Below, in pieces: positions 1 to 11,289 of a stretch of 64,000 bases of DNA (its first letter is position 1; each line of letters begins with the position of its first letter). A program made the position numbers and the translations under genes. The stretch spans positions 121,001 through 185,000 of the forward strand of contig CAJNDS010002212.1 of NCBI GenBank assembly GCA_905221605.1, in the 5' to 3' direction. This DNA comes from Symbiodinium natans (taxonomy: Eukaryota > Sar > Dinophyceae > Suessiales > Symbiodiniaceae). The notes beneath the pieces are model-generated. The model saw only the letters and a list, made by a program, of their open reading frames with translations, had not been told where the DNA came from and did no database searches.

Positions 1-345
1 TAAACCCCAAACCCTAAACCCTAAACCCGGAGGTTCAGCTGGCGTGCACTCTGCCCCTGCAGGTCCCTCCTGGTGGGTGGTTTCCAGCCATACAAGATCC
101 GGACGCCTCTTGAGCTCGTCCTGCAGGAGGTACTTGGGAGTTTAGGGTTTCGGATTTATAGGGTTTATAGGGTTTAGGGTTTAGGGTTTAGGGTTTAGGG
201 GCCCGCAAGGATCCCTGAGATTCGAAGGCTCTAAGGCCACCAAGTTAAGGAATATCTTTGGAATTTTTCGTAAGGCTCCTAGTATGACTGAGATTCAGAT
301 CCTACAGCAGTATCACTGAGATTCACTGAGTCTCTGAAAGGCAAG

Positions 346-612
346 TCAGACCACAGAGAGGTCCTCGTAGAACTGGCGGGGCAAGTTGGGAGCAGGAAAG
401 GCCAAGGTGTTGATTGCGCCACCCATGCTTCTGATGCAGGTGGACCACAGGGCCCTCAAAATCAAAGCAATCAATTGTCCCGACTTGTGCAAGCTCGGCT
501 TGTCTTCTTGTAGTGACGTCCTGATTTCTGCCTCTCGATGGCCCGCCAGTGGGTTTGGCTGAATGAGCCCCAATTGCTGCAGTGGATTGTTTAAGCTTAC
601 ACAGCTCAGCAC
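346..612 (-). CDS. Possible exon, unrecognised
   Basis: An open minus-strand segment between two repeat blocks whose residue mix looks protein-like, including REAEIRTSLQEDKPSLHKSG and GGAINTLAFPAPNLPRQFYE. I recognise no family. A second minus-strand frame is open across the same interval, so frame and exon edges are uncertain. It may be an exon of a gene whose other exons lie off the left edge or between 0.6 and 3 kb. Confidence 0.25.
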   Translation of the reverse strand: MLSCVSLNNPLQQLGLIQPNPLAGHREAEIRTSLQEDKPSLHKSGQLIALILRALWSTCIRSMGGAINTLAFPAPNLPRQFYEDLSVV

Positions 613-795
613 ACGGCATCTGAACTCCCAGTGCCGCTTGTGGTGTGTTCGCGCGCGCGGTCAAGCATGCACTTTTCGAGCTGCAGGACAGCGGCGCTTG
701 TCGGGCACAATGTTTCTTTAGCAGCATTACGCTGCGAACTCCGCTGCATCAGGATCCTGGCATGCAAAGACAAGCGTCTGAACATATCCATGGCT

Positions 796-894
796 TGGGA
801 TGTTCCCCCTTAGACGAAGAGTCCTTAACAGGGATTATACAAGGGCGTACCATAATCCCAATTCAGGACTGTTAGTATAAGGGGGAACATCCCA
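796..894. mobile_element. Inverted-repeat element, family E copy 1
   Basis: Ends are TGGGATGTTCCCCCTTA and its complement, with GGACTGTTAGTATAAGGG as the inner arm. Nine-base direct repeats flank it at 786-794 (ATCCATGGC) and 895-903 (ATCCATAAC), 7 of 9 identical. Confidence 0.8.
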
Positions 895-1149
895 ATCCAT
901 AACCCAAGTCAGTGAAAGCATCAAACAAGGACTTCTGGGGCAGGGCATGGGCAGGCCTTTCGCGCTCAATAGAATCTTAGCAGGAACACGGCAGGAACAA
1001 CAATGGCAAAGTGATTTCACACAAGAGGCAGGTGAAAACCAGCAGGCGACTGAGGATGGTGCAGCAAGTCCATGGCAGTCTGGTGCATCAGCGAATTTGC
1101 TCAGTGACTGTGACGAAGAGATCAATGACGGAACCGTGTAGATAGCCTT

Positions 1150-2390
1150 GCTTTGCGCAAACTTGCAGCTGCAGCACAAAGCGCATGAGTCACACGCGGT
1201 GACGACAGGAAGTGCTTAGCCAACGTTTGCAGGACCTCTCCCTCTCATTCTCACTCTCTGTCTATGCTGCCGCGTCACGCCAGCAGATACGTCCGTCAGA
1301 TAAAGTTCTGTTGCACCTTTCCACTGCGCAACACATCCGACACAACGACCAACAAGTGCATCAGTGCATGCCGCTTTTACCGAGAGCGCGTGCCGTCCCA
1401 AGCGATGCTCATGGGATTCCTGAGCTGCATGTGCAGGGGGGCTTGCTGACACATCACATCCCAAGCGATGGTTCTCCGAACTTGTTTCCCGTTGAAGTTT
1501 GTACTTTTTCATTTAGTGTCATTTAGTGTGAAGCTTCAAAAGATATAAATAGCGCAGGTTCGCAAGGCTCCAAATGGTAGCATGCGTAGGTGTTTTTGAA
1601 GCTCCAACTCTCAATTAATTCATGTCCACATGCAAGTTCACCATTCTAGATTTTAGATGCTCGAAGCATCAAATTGGGTTTGGCCCTATCATTGGGTAAC
1701 GGTTTTGCTCTGGCTTTGCTTTTCTTATAGAGTAGACCTGAGTGATGCTTGCTTGCTTGTCTGCCTGATGCTTTTTGATTGCTTTCTTGTCTCTCTTTCC
1801 GACGCCCCATTGGCTGGCTTACATTCATGTCGGAAAGCAGCACAGGCAACGAATACACGAACAAACACCGAGCAAACGCACCTCCAGAAATCCCACCCCT
1901 TACTAATTTCTGAAACTACAAGGGACGTCCGTGGCCAACTCCTTGCTGGCAGGCTGCCACTGTGCCGTACTTGGCGCAGATATCAAGCCAACAGTCGGGT
2001 CCGAGACCTGCCAGGGTTTTTGGGAGTAGAGCATTATTACATGATTCTGCTGCTCTGCTATACTACTTACAATTAAATTACTTCCATATGATTATGCTAT
2101 TCCACGAAACTACTACTATACTATTTTGTAGATTTCTTGCCGCCGTGAGGGTTTTTGCCACCTGCCAGGGAGTTGAGAGGTTTTGAGGTCTAGGGCATGA
2201 CGCCAGTCGATTCTTAAAAAACGGTGCAAAGTTTTCTTTGAGAACCAACAGCCTACTGTTTTGGCAGGTTCTTTCTAATTGTAAAATCCTTATCGGATTC
2301 TCAGGTAACCTACAAGAAAGTAGGCTTTTGGGTTCTTAAGGGTAGGGATTCGAGTGCGCGATTCGTGGGGCTTCGGCTGGGGCACTTGCA
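1150..2390. other. No supported gene
   Basis: About 1.2 kb of non-repetitive sequence of average composition. Short open frames exist on both strands near 1212-1526 and 1657-2076, but none shows a domain, a start context or exon-like flanks. I see nothing functional I can defend. Confidence 0.5.
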
Positions 2391-2399
2391 AGGGGCCTA

Positions 2400-2476
2400 C
2401 CCTAAACCCTAAACCCTAAACCCTAAACCCTAAACCCTAAACCCTAAACCCTAAACCCTAAACCCTAAACCCTAAA
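2400..2476. repeat. Telomere-type tract (CCCTAAA)n
   Basis: About 11 uninterrupted copies of CCCTAAA on the plus strand. It is one of roughly a hundred short tracts of this heptamer, in both orientations, spread over the window. Confidence 0.97.
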
Positions 2477-2669
2477 ACCCACTAGAGGTTGAGGCCGACC
2501 TGCCCTCTACGAAGCTGGAGTTCTTAGGAATACACTGGGTTTAGGGTTTTTTCGGTTTGGGGTTTGGGGTTTAGGGTTTAGGGTTTGGGGTTTGGGGTTT
2601 GTGTGGTTTGGGGTTTGGGGTTTGGTTCAAGTAAAGGTTTCTAAGCCATGCATAGCATTCTGCTTTGGA

Positions 2670-3020
2670 TTTAGTTTGCCGTCCGCGGGCCTTGCTTGTC
2701 GTCGTCTTGCTCTGTCCAAAAACTCCGTCCGGCGACACCCAGAAGACTTCCGTGCCGGACGTGGTGATGCCTCGAACCTGGGATGCTATGAACCCAGCGG
2801 GTCCATTTGTAGTACTATTATGGAATTAGGTACCCCAAAACCATACTGAATAGGGTTCTGGGGTACCCAAGTCCAGAATAGTTCTGCAAATGGACCCTCT
2901 GCAGAACAAAGGCCGCAATGCAACACATGCAAGTGCCGATAAAGATCATAGTCGCAACATGTTTGGCGGAGCAGCTTCCTCCACAGCATCTGCAAGCGTT
3001 GTCACGAACATGTCCTGCAA
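2670..3020 (-). CDS. Two possible exons around an inverted-repeat element
   Basis: Upstream piece (about 2955-3020) reads DMFVTTLADAVEEAAPPN; downstream piece (about 2670-2790) reads GITTSGTEVFWVSPDGVFGQ. They lie on either side of an inverted-repeat element at 2799-2897, the arrangement seen for supported introns elsewhere in the window. Other frames are open in the upstream piece, one of which would encode a hydrophobic segment, so the link is tentative. No family recognised. Confidence 0.35.
2799..2897. mobile_element. Inverted-repeat element, single copy seen
   Basis: Left arm begins GGGTCCATTTGTAGTACTAT and contains TTAGGTACCCC; right arm is its imperfect complement, ending CAAATGGACCC. 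About 40-base arms around a very short loop. Confidence 0.7.
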
Positions 3021-3402
3021 AGGGCAGCCCGAAACCCTAAACCCTAAACCCTAAACCCCAAACCCCCCCTTGCTTCAGCCTTGGCATGTTCATGCTGCCT
3101 GCTTTCAGCATCGGCTCCACCTGTCCTGTGACGCAAGGCCGATATTGGAGCGCGTTCCTTTGTTGACTGCTCCATGCTGTTTGCCTCCGGCCTGGCGCTC
3201 GGCAACATGCGGAAGTGTCGGGAGCACAGTCTCAGTACTAGTGTGTTGTCTTCTTATCTTGCTTGCCCTAAACCCTAAAACCCTAAAACCCTAACCCCCT
3301 AAACCCCCTAAACCCTAAACCCCTAAACCCTACACCCTAAACCCCCTAAACCCCCTAAACCCTAAACCCTATAACCCTACACCCTAAACCCTAATCCAAT
3401 GC

Positions 3403-6400
3403 TCAGAAGGTCTGACAGGCCTGGTTTCCCCAGAAGATGTAGAAGGAGTCCACGGCGAGGCCAGAGAGTTGGTACACCTCCCAATTAGGGTTTTTGGGGT
3501 GTTTAGGGTTTAGGGTTTGTAGTTTTTAGGGTTTAGGGTTTAGGGGGGTTTAGGGTTTAGGGAATGAACTGCACGTCGCGCTTAGAGATGGGGCTTCGGC
3601 CCTCACACCTCGAACAGGTAGGGTTTAGGGGGCTTCAAGGGTTTTACGGCGAGCTCTACCCCGAGCCATAGATGGAGGTGGAATGCTCTCAACTCGTAAC
3701 CGACCAGGGCCTTGGAATCTGGCTGTCCAGTGTTTGCGGTGGTGTAGATCTCTGAGGGGTTGAAGGTGTCCCCGGTGACGACCTCACGAGTGCCAAGTGA
3801 TAATTACCCCATAAACCCTTTTTAACACGGACCTCTGAAGCCTGTCCGGAGTCCCCTCAAACCCACCACCCACTGAGGCCCGCACCGCATAAACCCTAAA
3901 CCCTAAACCCTAAACTCTAAACCCTAAACCCTAAACCCTAGTTAAACTCTAAACCCTAAACCTACTACGTCAACCCTAAACCCCTGCTAGCTGCCAACTG
4001 GCCCACCGACGAGTTAAACCCGTGGCCTGCTCGTTGTCAAGCCGCCAGACTGAGTCCACGGAGACATTCTCCCCCGCCTAAAAAACAATCCGAAGAACAG
4101 ATGGGGGGTTTCCGAAAGGGTTTAGAGGATTTAGGGTTTATAGGGTTTAAAGGGTTTATAGGGTTTATAGGGTTTCCAGGGTTTACAGGGTTTACAGGGT
4201 TTATGGGGTTTATAGGCTTTATAGGGTTTAGGGATGCATGTCGCACCTTTGGCAGCGGGTGTCCACTGAAGTAGAGGTCGCCGGCTCCATTGACAGCCAA
4301 CCAGTGACTTAGTCGCGGCGCGGGTTGTCTAGGGTTATGAGCTAGTCCCTTTGGGAAAAGCCGCCAATAAGGGCACGTGGACCATGGACCCTAAGGGTCT
4401 GCTGTTGGTGCTGCAACAACTCAGGCAGACTCGCGCTGAAGCCTTCGACGGCGGCGCGCTGCCGTCCAACTGTTTGAAGCATTCCGTTGCTCCTGCCCCC
4501 AAGTTTAGGGTTTAAAAGGGGGTTTCCGAAATTAGGGGCACCTTGTTGGGGTCCTCATTATGAGGGAATCCTACTCTTGGGGACTTTACACCAGGGGCCC
4601 CTTATTGTCGTGAACGCCCTAAACCGTTTTAAAACCCTAAACCCTAAACCCCAAACCCTAAACCCCAAAGGGTTGAAGGCCTACTGGTCACTCCCTGACG
4701 GCGCAGGATGGTCAAGGAAAAGCGGTCCCGGTGCCCAGCTGGTACCACCAAATCACACCTCGAGGTGGATCCTCAGACCAGGATGCGTTTTTTGACGTGG
4801 TCTACTACATAAAGCCAGCTAGTATGTAATGTATAACAGAAATCGATATGTTATATATATATATATATATGCAGTATTATAAATGACCAAATATGTACAC
4901 ACACATATCTACATATACATATGTATGTATATATATATATATATACATATATGATACGAGCGACGGTACACAAAATATCATCGTCAAGGCGACTATGATG
5001 TTTTGTACTAGCGGTCGTATTCTTAGTCAAGAAGAGTTCCTGAGGGCCCGGCTGCTACAAACATTCTCGAGGAAAGCGGATCAACGGCAATGGCGGTGGG
5101 GCTTTGGACCTCACCTGCACTGGGAGTTGGCACAAGAAACCCTGCCACCAAGCACCTGCTATACGAACCCTAAACCCTAAACCCTAAACCCTAAACCTAA
5201 ACCCTAAACCTACATAAAAACCCACACCAAACCCCAGGCCTAGAACCAGGGGTCGCCACACGTTGTCCGGAAGGATCGTGTAGCCCACTTGCTTCAAGGC
5301 CGGGAAGGAGGCGATGAGATACTTCCTGCCAGGAGGGACCATTTCTGGGCTTCGTGTTTAGGGTTTTCTGGGGACCCTAAACCCAAAACCCAAACGTGCT
5401 CTGGGCTCCTCCCTGCTTTGAGGGCATCGGATGAGACAACGTCTTGGCTCGAGCTGCCGCCTTTGGCTTTCGGAACCTCAAGGGTTTAGGGTTATGGTTT
5501 GAGGGTTGAGGGTTGAGGGTTTAGGGGTACTATAACTACTAACAGGTCTTTTTGAGCGATGCGGTCGCCCGCCCAATTCGGGGCAAAGTCTGGATGGCTG
5601 AGGAACCGGCCAGGCACCAGGATCTACCAAACAAGCCGAAAAGGAGCAGCAGCTTTGAGACTGCCTCATGTCACCAATGCAACCCTAAACCCTAAACCCT
5701 AAACCCTAAACCCTAAACCCTAAACCCTAAACCCTAAACCCTAAAACCTAAACCCACGCACGGGTTTTGAGAGCTGCGAAACCTGGGGCCGCCGCCATAA
5801 ATACGAACTCTGCGACTTCTCCGTTATCTGCGGGCAGGGTGTCATTCAGTGGAAACTGCCCTGTGGTGTGATTAGTATTCTTATTACTATTGTTATTATT
5901 GCTATTACTATTATTATTCTTCTTATTCTTCTTATTGAAATTTGCTAGAATAATTACTAATATGATTATTATCAGTATTGTTATTTTTGTAATGATTATT
6001 ATGATTATGATTATTATTCCTTATGATCATTATATTTGTCTTTGTTAATATGGCTTTTTTCCCTGCACATCTCCCGACTGTGGGGGGATTACGATGTTAG
6101 GGGTATACATGGAAATCCTACTATTTGGGATCTATATTGGGGGGCCCCTGTTTTTGTAAACCCCCGATGTGTCTCCATGTCCGAGCCTGATACGTGTGGT
6201 AGCGATAGAGGGAAGGGCGCCCCCCAAGAACGAGCCAAGCGGCTGAGCTTGAAGCATCACCCAAAGGGTCCATGTACCTATATAGTAGATACCTTAAAGG
6301 GTTAACCCTAAACCCTAAACCCTATGTTCTCTGACATTGCTACAAAAACGGCGATTTCTGCAACGCATGGACCCTGAATTAATTTACGGGCAATTCCCAA

Positions 6401-8420
6401 AAGAGTGGTACCCCGTTTATACCCTCAAATGGAATAGAACCCCCTTAAAGGGACCCCCCCCCCCCTCCCGAAAAGGGTACCCCCCCTGTTCGGAGAACCC
6501 CCATATTTTGCAACTTTTCATTCGATGAGGATCGGGAGGTCGCCAGGAAGCTCCTGAGAGCCCATCGCCTGCAACAGCATCGCGGCTCGCACGGTCAGCT
6601 GTGCTTGCATGCAGCCAGAAACGAATGCAGCCACCATCCTAAACCCCATAAGCCCCTTAAACCCTATAAACCCTGTAAACACCCCATATAAACCCTGCAA
6701 GATACCCGACAAACCCTATAAACCCAAAAGCTATAAATCCGACAAACTCGATAACATTGTTCAGTCGGTTGAGCTAAGGTCTTTTCCCAGCCCTTCTGAC
6801 CCACCTCGGAAACCCTATAAACCCTATAAACCCTATAAACCCTATAAACCCTATAAACCCTATAAACCCTATAAACCCTATAAACCCTATAAACCCTATA
6901 AACCCTATAAAACCTATAAACCCTGTAAACCCTATAAACCCTATAAACCCCACACCCTATAAACCCTATAAACCCTATAAACCCTATAAAACCCTATAAA
7001 CCCTATAAACCCTATAAACCCTCTAAACCCTATAAACCCTATAAACCCTCTAAACCCTAAAACCCCTAAAATCCCACCTCGGTCTCGTCATCTGCCTGGC
7101 CTTCTCGACCTCGGGTGGCAGGCGGCGATAGACACCCTGCTGGAAGGTTCATGGGTTTAGGGGGGTTTAGGGCTAGGGTTTAGGGTTTAGGGTTTAGGGT
7201 TTTTTTTGCCACCCGACTAGCCACAGCAATGCGGGGAAAATGCTCAGATAAGTGGGAAAACTCACCCTATCAGCTACACGGCAGCTGTCAAGGGATATCG
7301 CCTTGCAGGCATTCAGGGTAGGAAATTGACAGTTTGGGTTCGTTCAGGAGAGATCAGCATCAGCAGCCCCAAAGCCGAAAAACCACGTCAATAGCACAAA
7401 AAGATTCACAGTGAAGGCTGGTGATCCCTCCCGGTCAGAACCTAGGGTTGCCAGGCTTTCCTCGAGGGCTGTCAGGCCTCCAATGGCCCACCCTCGGAGA
7501 GAGCATGAGCCTGACCTCACGATCCCTGTTCATATGCTGAAGAAAGTAGAGAATCCCAGTATGGCCGAACACTACGCAAACATCATCACGTATGGGGGGG
7601 TCGCTACCTCAACACTCGTCCGCTTTGTACATACTAAGCCTTACCGTCCCTCGCCAGGTTACCTCGGGTGTTTGCTAACAGCAGTCACACCATAAACTAG
7701 CTACATGGTTATACAGGGGAGGGAACATCCACGGCTCGGGAATCGGTTGGGACTGCGTTATGACAATTCTATGCTTACAGCTGCATTCCAGGAGAGGGGC
7801 TTGCTTGGTAGCAGGTTTAGGGTTTAGGGTTTAGGGTTTAGGGGTACTTGTGCCATAGTGTGGTCATAATTGGGTTATAAGTACAGTCAGCAAGTACAGT
7901 CATTATTGGGTTAATACGCACCCTGGACTTCCAAGTGGCCAGTTTGTGGTTTGGGACCTTTCCGTACCTCTGTTACAGCAGCCATGCTTTTTGTAGGCCA
8001 GTAGTTTAAACCCTAAGCCCTAAACCCTAAACCCTAAACCCTACACCCTGAACCCATAGGCATGTGGAGACACACGGGGGCTCGGCTGACCATTGTCGCG
8101 ACCCAGGAGGCATCTCGTTTCGGCCTCTCATTGAGGCCGCATCTTAAGCCCGGCCAGCCGGGTTTAGGGTTTAGGGTTTAGGGTTTAGGGTTTAGGGTTC
8201 AGGGACTAGGCAAACTGTTGGTTAGTAGGGAATGAGGGAATGAGGTACCCTATATCCCCCTATAATTTTATACCCCTATATGTACCCTTTAAGGGATTCT
8301 ATAGGGCCTATATATACCTTTCAAGGGATTCTATAGGGTACCTCCTTCCCTCATTCCCAACTAACCAACAGTGAGTACACCCACCTGTCAGCCTGGACCA
8401 TCTCCGACAGGTCGCCTGAG
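3403..8420 (-). CDS. Multi-exon gene, unrecognised protein
   Basis: A chain of short exon-like segments, read from high to low coordinates: 8387-8420, 8058-8130, 7262-7318, 7075-7140, 6757-6807, 6520-6600, 6172-6253, 5775-5862, 5540-5625, 5394-5481, 5240-5345, 4688-4755, 4245-4305, 4020-4068, 3645-3805, 3564-3600 and 3406-3482. The stop TGA is at 3403-3405. Typical readings are VPPGRKYLIASFPALKQVGY (5240-5345), FPLNDTLPADNGEVAEFVF (5775-5862) and TREVVTGDTFNPSEIYTTAN (3645-3805). Several segments end in good donors: GTGAGT after 7262, GTGGGT after 8387, GTAAAA after about 3650. Introns are largely telomere-type repeats. I do not recognise the protein; joining all segments into one gene is inference, and two neighbouring genes could be merged here. 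Confidence 0.65.
4507..4622. mobile_element. Inverted-repeat element, family H copy 1
   Basis: Arms GGTTTCCGAAATTAGGGGC and its imperfect complement near 4600-4620; the inner part (GGGTCCTCATTATGAGGG) is shared with the copy at 57158. Confidence 0.6.
4845..4960. repeat. TA/CATATA-rich microsatellite
   Basis: Two runs of alternating TA (about 4850-4870 and 4926-4950) in AT-rich sequence. Open frames here give only Tyr/Ile-rich peptides and are not genes. Confidence 0.85.
5681..5750. repeat. Telomere-type tract (CCCTAAA)n
   Basis: About nine copies of CCCTAAA between exon segments 5540-5625 and 5775-5862 of the minus-strand gene, so it lies in an intron. Confidence 0.95.
6076..6168. mobile_element. 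Inverted-repeat element, family H copy 2
   Basis: Left arm GGGGGGATTACGATGTTAGG; right arm GGCCCCTGTTTTTGTAAACC. The left arm matches the right end of the copy at 61988. Confidence 0.6.
6262..6302. mobile_element. Half element, family B
   Basis: Contains only one arm (AAAGGGTCCATGTACCTATA) followed by a telomere-type tract. The other half is missing. Confidence 0.5.
6808..7058. repeat. Variant telomere-like array (CCCTATAAA)n
   Basis: About 27 copies of a nonamer CCCTATAAA, with occasional CCCTCTAAA, then fading into CCCTAAA. It lies between exon segments 6757-6807 and 7075-7140. The nonamer is the telomere heptamer plus TA, kept homogeneous over 250 bases. Confidence 0.95.
8215..8371. mobile_element. 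Inverted-repeat element, family I copy 1
   Basis: Ends CTGTTGGTTAGTAGGGAATG and exact-to-near complement CATTCCCAACTAACCAACAG; inner arms contain TACCCTATA / TATAGGGTA. The same ends bound an intron in the helicase gene (40633-40724). Confidence 0.85.
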
Positions 8421-8610
8421 CGGCATCTTGCATGGGCCAACTAGAGACCTGCAAAGCTTAGCTTGCTCTTGGCAAACATACCAAGTACCCCTAAACCCTA
8501 CACCCTAAACCCTAAACTCTAAACCCTAAACCCCAAACCCGAAACCCCAAACCCTAAACCCTAAACCCTAAACCCTAAAGCTACATGGTCGGTCCGTCAC
8601 CTTTGGTCCC

Positions 8611-10600
8611 TTACAGAGCCAGCCCGTACTTCCAAGAGCCCTTGCAAAAGGCCAAAAGAGAACTGGGTTGCGAACGGCGGTCGAGAGGGCAAATGGTGCG
8701 CTTCTGAAGCCATGGAAGAATGCACTCCTTGCTGTCTTCGGCACGAAGGTTTGTAGATATTTGCTGAATTTGTGGCCTCACCCTAAACCCTAAACCGGAA
8801 ACCCTAAACCCTGAACCCTGAACCCTAAACACTAAACCCCTCATTCTGCACGCGGCTCTCACACTCGAACCGTAAAGCTCCTGGAGCCAGCTGGCTCAAT
8901 CCACGAACCCTATACTTGGAGGTTCAGGGTACTTATCAACCAATTGTAACCGTACTAATTTGTGTACTTATAAGCAATCTTAGGGCACTTAAGTAAGGGG
9001 CTTCTAAGTGAGTGATAAGTACAGTTAGAATTGGTTAGTAAGTAAACATGAACCTCCAAGTATAGGTCTGGTCCAGAACTTCGGGGGCTGCAACGCAAGA
9101 ATCACGCTCGGGCGCCAGCATCGTGAAAGATGTGGCCACATGGCAGGCGTCGGATCTGCCAGATTTTGCAAGGATGGGCTGTTAGGCCTTCTAATGAACC
9201 CTACAAAGGGCCTTTTAAGGGATTACAGGGTATAATAGACCATCCAGGTAAGGGCAGAATGTCCAGCCAATGACTTCGTGCACCTGAATCCTACTCCAGT
9301 CGTACAACTGACATGAAGTGGGCCAAAACTGCCAAAAACTGCCAAACCCGTTAATGAAAGACTACTCCTGAAATCAGAATAAGGATCCTAGCCCTAAACC
9401 CTAAACCCTATAGGTCAGAGCCTTCCGTCCCTTGCGCAGAAGTTTGCCGTGGCAGACCTGGCTCGAGCGAGGGTCCACATCAAGCAGAAGTACTATCTGA
9501 AACCTCCCATATGTGGAACTCTCGAAGGACAGACAGCTATAGAACTCTCGAAGGACGGACAGCTAGGGGTTTAGGGTTTAGGGTTTAGGGTTTAGGGTTC
9601 CATCATTTCCATCCACAAGCAAATGCACCATCGGGCGCTGGAGCGTCCTCAAGTTGCACGAAGCAACAAAACTGGACCAGGTTCTGGACATCACAGCGGC
9701 AGGCCTGCGTGCCCTAAGCAAGTGCCGATACACCTAGTATATGGGCGTGCCGTTTCTACGTGAATACAAAGAATGAAACAACTAGACATACCTATCTATC
9801 CATAACGCATATGCATACACACGCACTTTCTCGTGAAATAAACCCAATTTGAATTGCATGTGTATATGGATATATACATGCATATGAATGCTCATCCAAG
9901 ATCTTGCAAACACTAAGCACCCCTAAACCCTAAACCCTAAACCCTAAACCGTAAACCCTAAACCCTAAACCCGACAAGCCAAGAAGTGAAGCCAGTGCGA
10001 CAGCGCAACGCTCCCCTTTGGGGATCTCGTGCCGGGTCGGTTCTTCAGCTGGCGGCAGAGCCTCGGCACACCCGGGTCTAGGGGGTTTAGGGTTAGGGTT
10101 TAGGGTTTAGGGTTTAGGGTTTAGGGTTTAGGGTTTAGGGTTTAGGGTTTAGGGTTTAGGGTTTAGGGTTTAGGGTTTAGGGTTTAGGGTTTAGGGTTTA
10201 GGGTTTAGGGTTTAGGGTTTAGGGTTTAGGGTGCGGCATTCAACAGCAGCTGGGGGCTGAGGACAGGGCTGCCAGAAGAGCCTCAAAGAGTGGCGAGGTC
10301 CTGGTACCAGTACTGCGCGTCATGAGGCAGACATGATTTCAAAGCTCAGTGACCCTAAACCCTAAGCCCTAAGCCCTAAACCCTAAACCCTTTTACAACC
10401 AGGTCTGCACAGCTGCCGGGAAAGTGAGGCTCACACCAACCCTAAACCTTAAAACCCCTAAACCCTAAACCCTAAACCCAGTGATAGTGGAAGAAGAAGA
10501 AAGGAAACCAAGGCTACAGTTGACGGAATGGTCGGTGAGCTTTCAGGTAGCTCTCTTCTGGTGATGCGAAACAGGCCAGCAGCCTGCTTCTTTCAGCAGG
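8611..10600 (-). CDS. RING-H2 zinc-finger protein, C-terminal part
   Basis: Probable E3 ubiquitin ligase. Exon 9120-9155 encodes the core LPCGHIFHD. The last exon, 8611-8727, continues ECILPWLQKRTICPLDRR and ends at TAA (8611-8613). Removing 8728-9119 as a GC-AG intron gives CGHIFHDECILPWL...CPLD, which is the CGHxFHxxCI..WL....CPxD half of a RING-H2 finger (known family pattern). The two N-terminal zinc cysteines must lie upstream; candidates at 9255-9300 and 9425-9480 are not decisive. Further likely exons are 9612-9706 (RCDVQNLVQFCCFVQLEDAP), 9970-10070 (EALPPAEEPTRHEIPKGERC) and 10485-10600. A family D element lies just upstream of the CGHIFH exon. Whether the upstream exons belong to this gene is inference. 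Confidence 0.7.
8913..9063. mobile_element. Inverted-repeat element, family A copy 1
   Basis: Ends TACTTGGAGGTTCAGGGTAC and ATGAACCTCCAAGTA; TA is repeated at both flanks. It lies in the intron between the two RING exons. Confidence 0.85.
9168..9250. mobile_element. Inverted-repeat element, family D copy 1
   Basis: Arms AAGGATGGGCTGTTAGGCCT and CAGGGTATAATAGACCATCC, with the family's inner AACCCTACAAAGGGCC. It abuts the exon 9120-9155. Confidence 0.8.
10080..10232. repeat. Telomere-type tract (TTTAGGG)n
   Basis: About 21 near-perfect copies of TTTAGGG, the longest pure heptamer tract in this orientation in the window. Confidence 0.97.
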
Positions 10601-10640
10601 CCTCAGTCAACACTTTCTTTAAGCTCAGGCATGGCAACAC

Positions 10641-10763
10641 GTACCCAAAGAGCCCACTACCCCTTAATTAAGGAACATTCCTTAAACCATATTATGGTTC
10701 CCTATATAAATTCAGGTCTATCCCCTAACTACCCTAACTAAGTGGTATTGGGCTCTCTGGGTA
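10641..10763. mobile_element. Inverted-repeat element, family F copy 1
   Basis: Arms ACCCAAAGAGCCCACTACCC and GTATTGGGCTCTCTGGGTA. Inner arms are CCTTAATTAAGGAACATTCC and related. Confidence 0.8.
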
Positions 10764-10851
10764 TGAACTACAGTCCGGCCTCGGCCGATCGTCGCGGGCC
10801 TGCACCATGGCTGGCTAGTCGACGGTCGGGAAACACACGCAGCGTGAACCA

Positions 10852-11018
10852 TGCTGGGAGGTTCATGGTACTTACTAACCAAATAATTGGGTTATAAGTG
10901 CAGCTATTACGATTACAATTATTATTATGATTTTTTATTATGATTAGTAATACTATTATTACTATGATTATTATTGTTATTATTCTTGGGTCAATAAGTA
11001 CCCTGAAGCTCCAAGTGT
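10852..11018. mobile_element. Inverted-repeat element, family A copy 2, with AT insert
   Basis: Ends GGGAGGTTCATGGTACTTAC and AAGTACCCTGAAGCTCCAAG. The middle (about 10900-10985) is replaced by ATT/ATG-rich simple sequence. Confidence 0.75.
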
Positions 11019-11111
11019 GCCTGGCGTCGGCGATGCTGACCTGAGACGGCCTGGGCGCTCGAGCATGCAAAGCTGCTTGGCAAGTCCGACTTCACCTTTC
11101 GCCATGCATCC

Positions 11112-11200
11112 TTACTTGGAGTTTCACGGTACTTAATAACCAAGTAGATCTGTACTAATGACCTACATATAAGCCCCTTAAAGTGCCCCAACATGGTTAT
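11112..11200. mobile_element. Family A element, left half only
   Basis: Starts TACTTGGAGTTTCACGGTAC and keeps the inner AGCCCCTTAAAGTGCCCCA, but the right arm is absent. Confidence 0.65.
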
Positions 11201-11289
11201 CTGGGTTGTGCTTAAAAGCCTGTGAAAACTGTTGATGAATACGTTCCCTTGTAAGGAAAGAAGGGAAATTGAAAATCATCCCACAACCC

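Noticed and set aside
1..28. Telomere-type repeats at the left edge taken as a chromosome end
   Set aside because: Only four copies, the same motif occurs about a hundred times inside the window, and coding exons lie between. It is interstitial.
1212..1526. Plus-strand open frame of 104 codons and a minus-strand one over the same bases
   Set aside because: Neither shows a domain or exon-like composition; probably chance.
6609..6962. Open frame encoding a long KPYKPYKP repeat
   Set aside because: Direct translation of the CCCTATAAA array.
6808..7058. Regular repeats considered as a CRISPR-like array
   Set aside because: The units are contiguous nonamers with no spacers.
7411..7695. Plus-strand open frame of 94 codons with a protein-like sequence
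   Set aside because: It would be the only plus-strand gene in the cluster, has no domain and no splice-like edges. I could not find a better minus reading either, so it is left unannotated.
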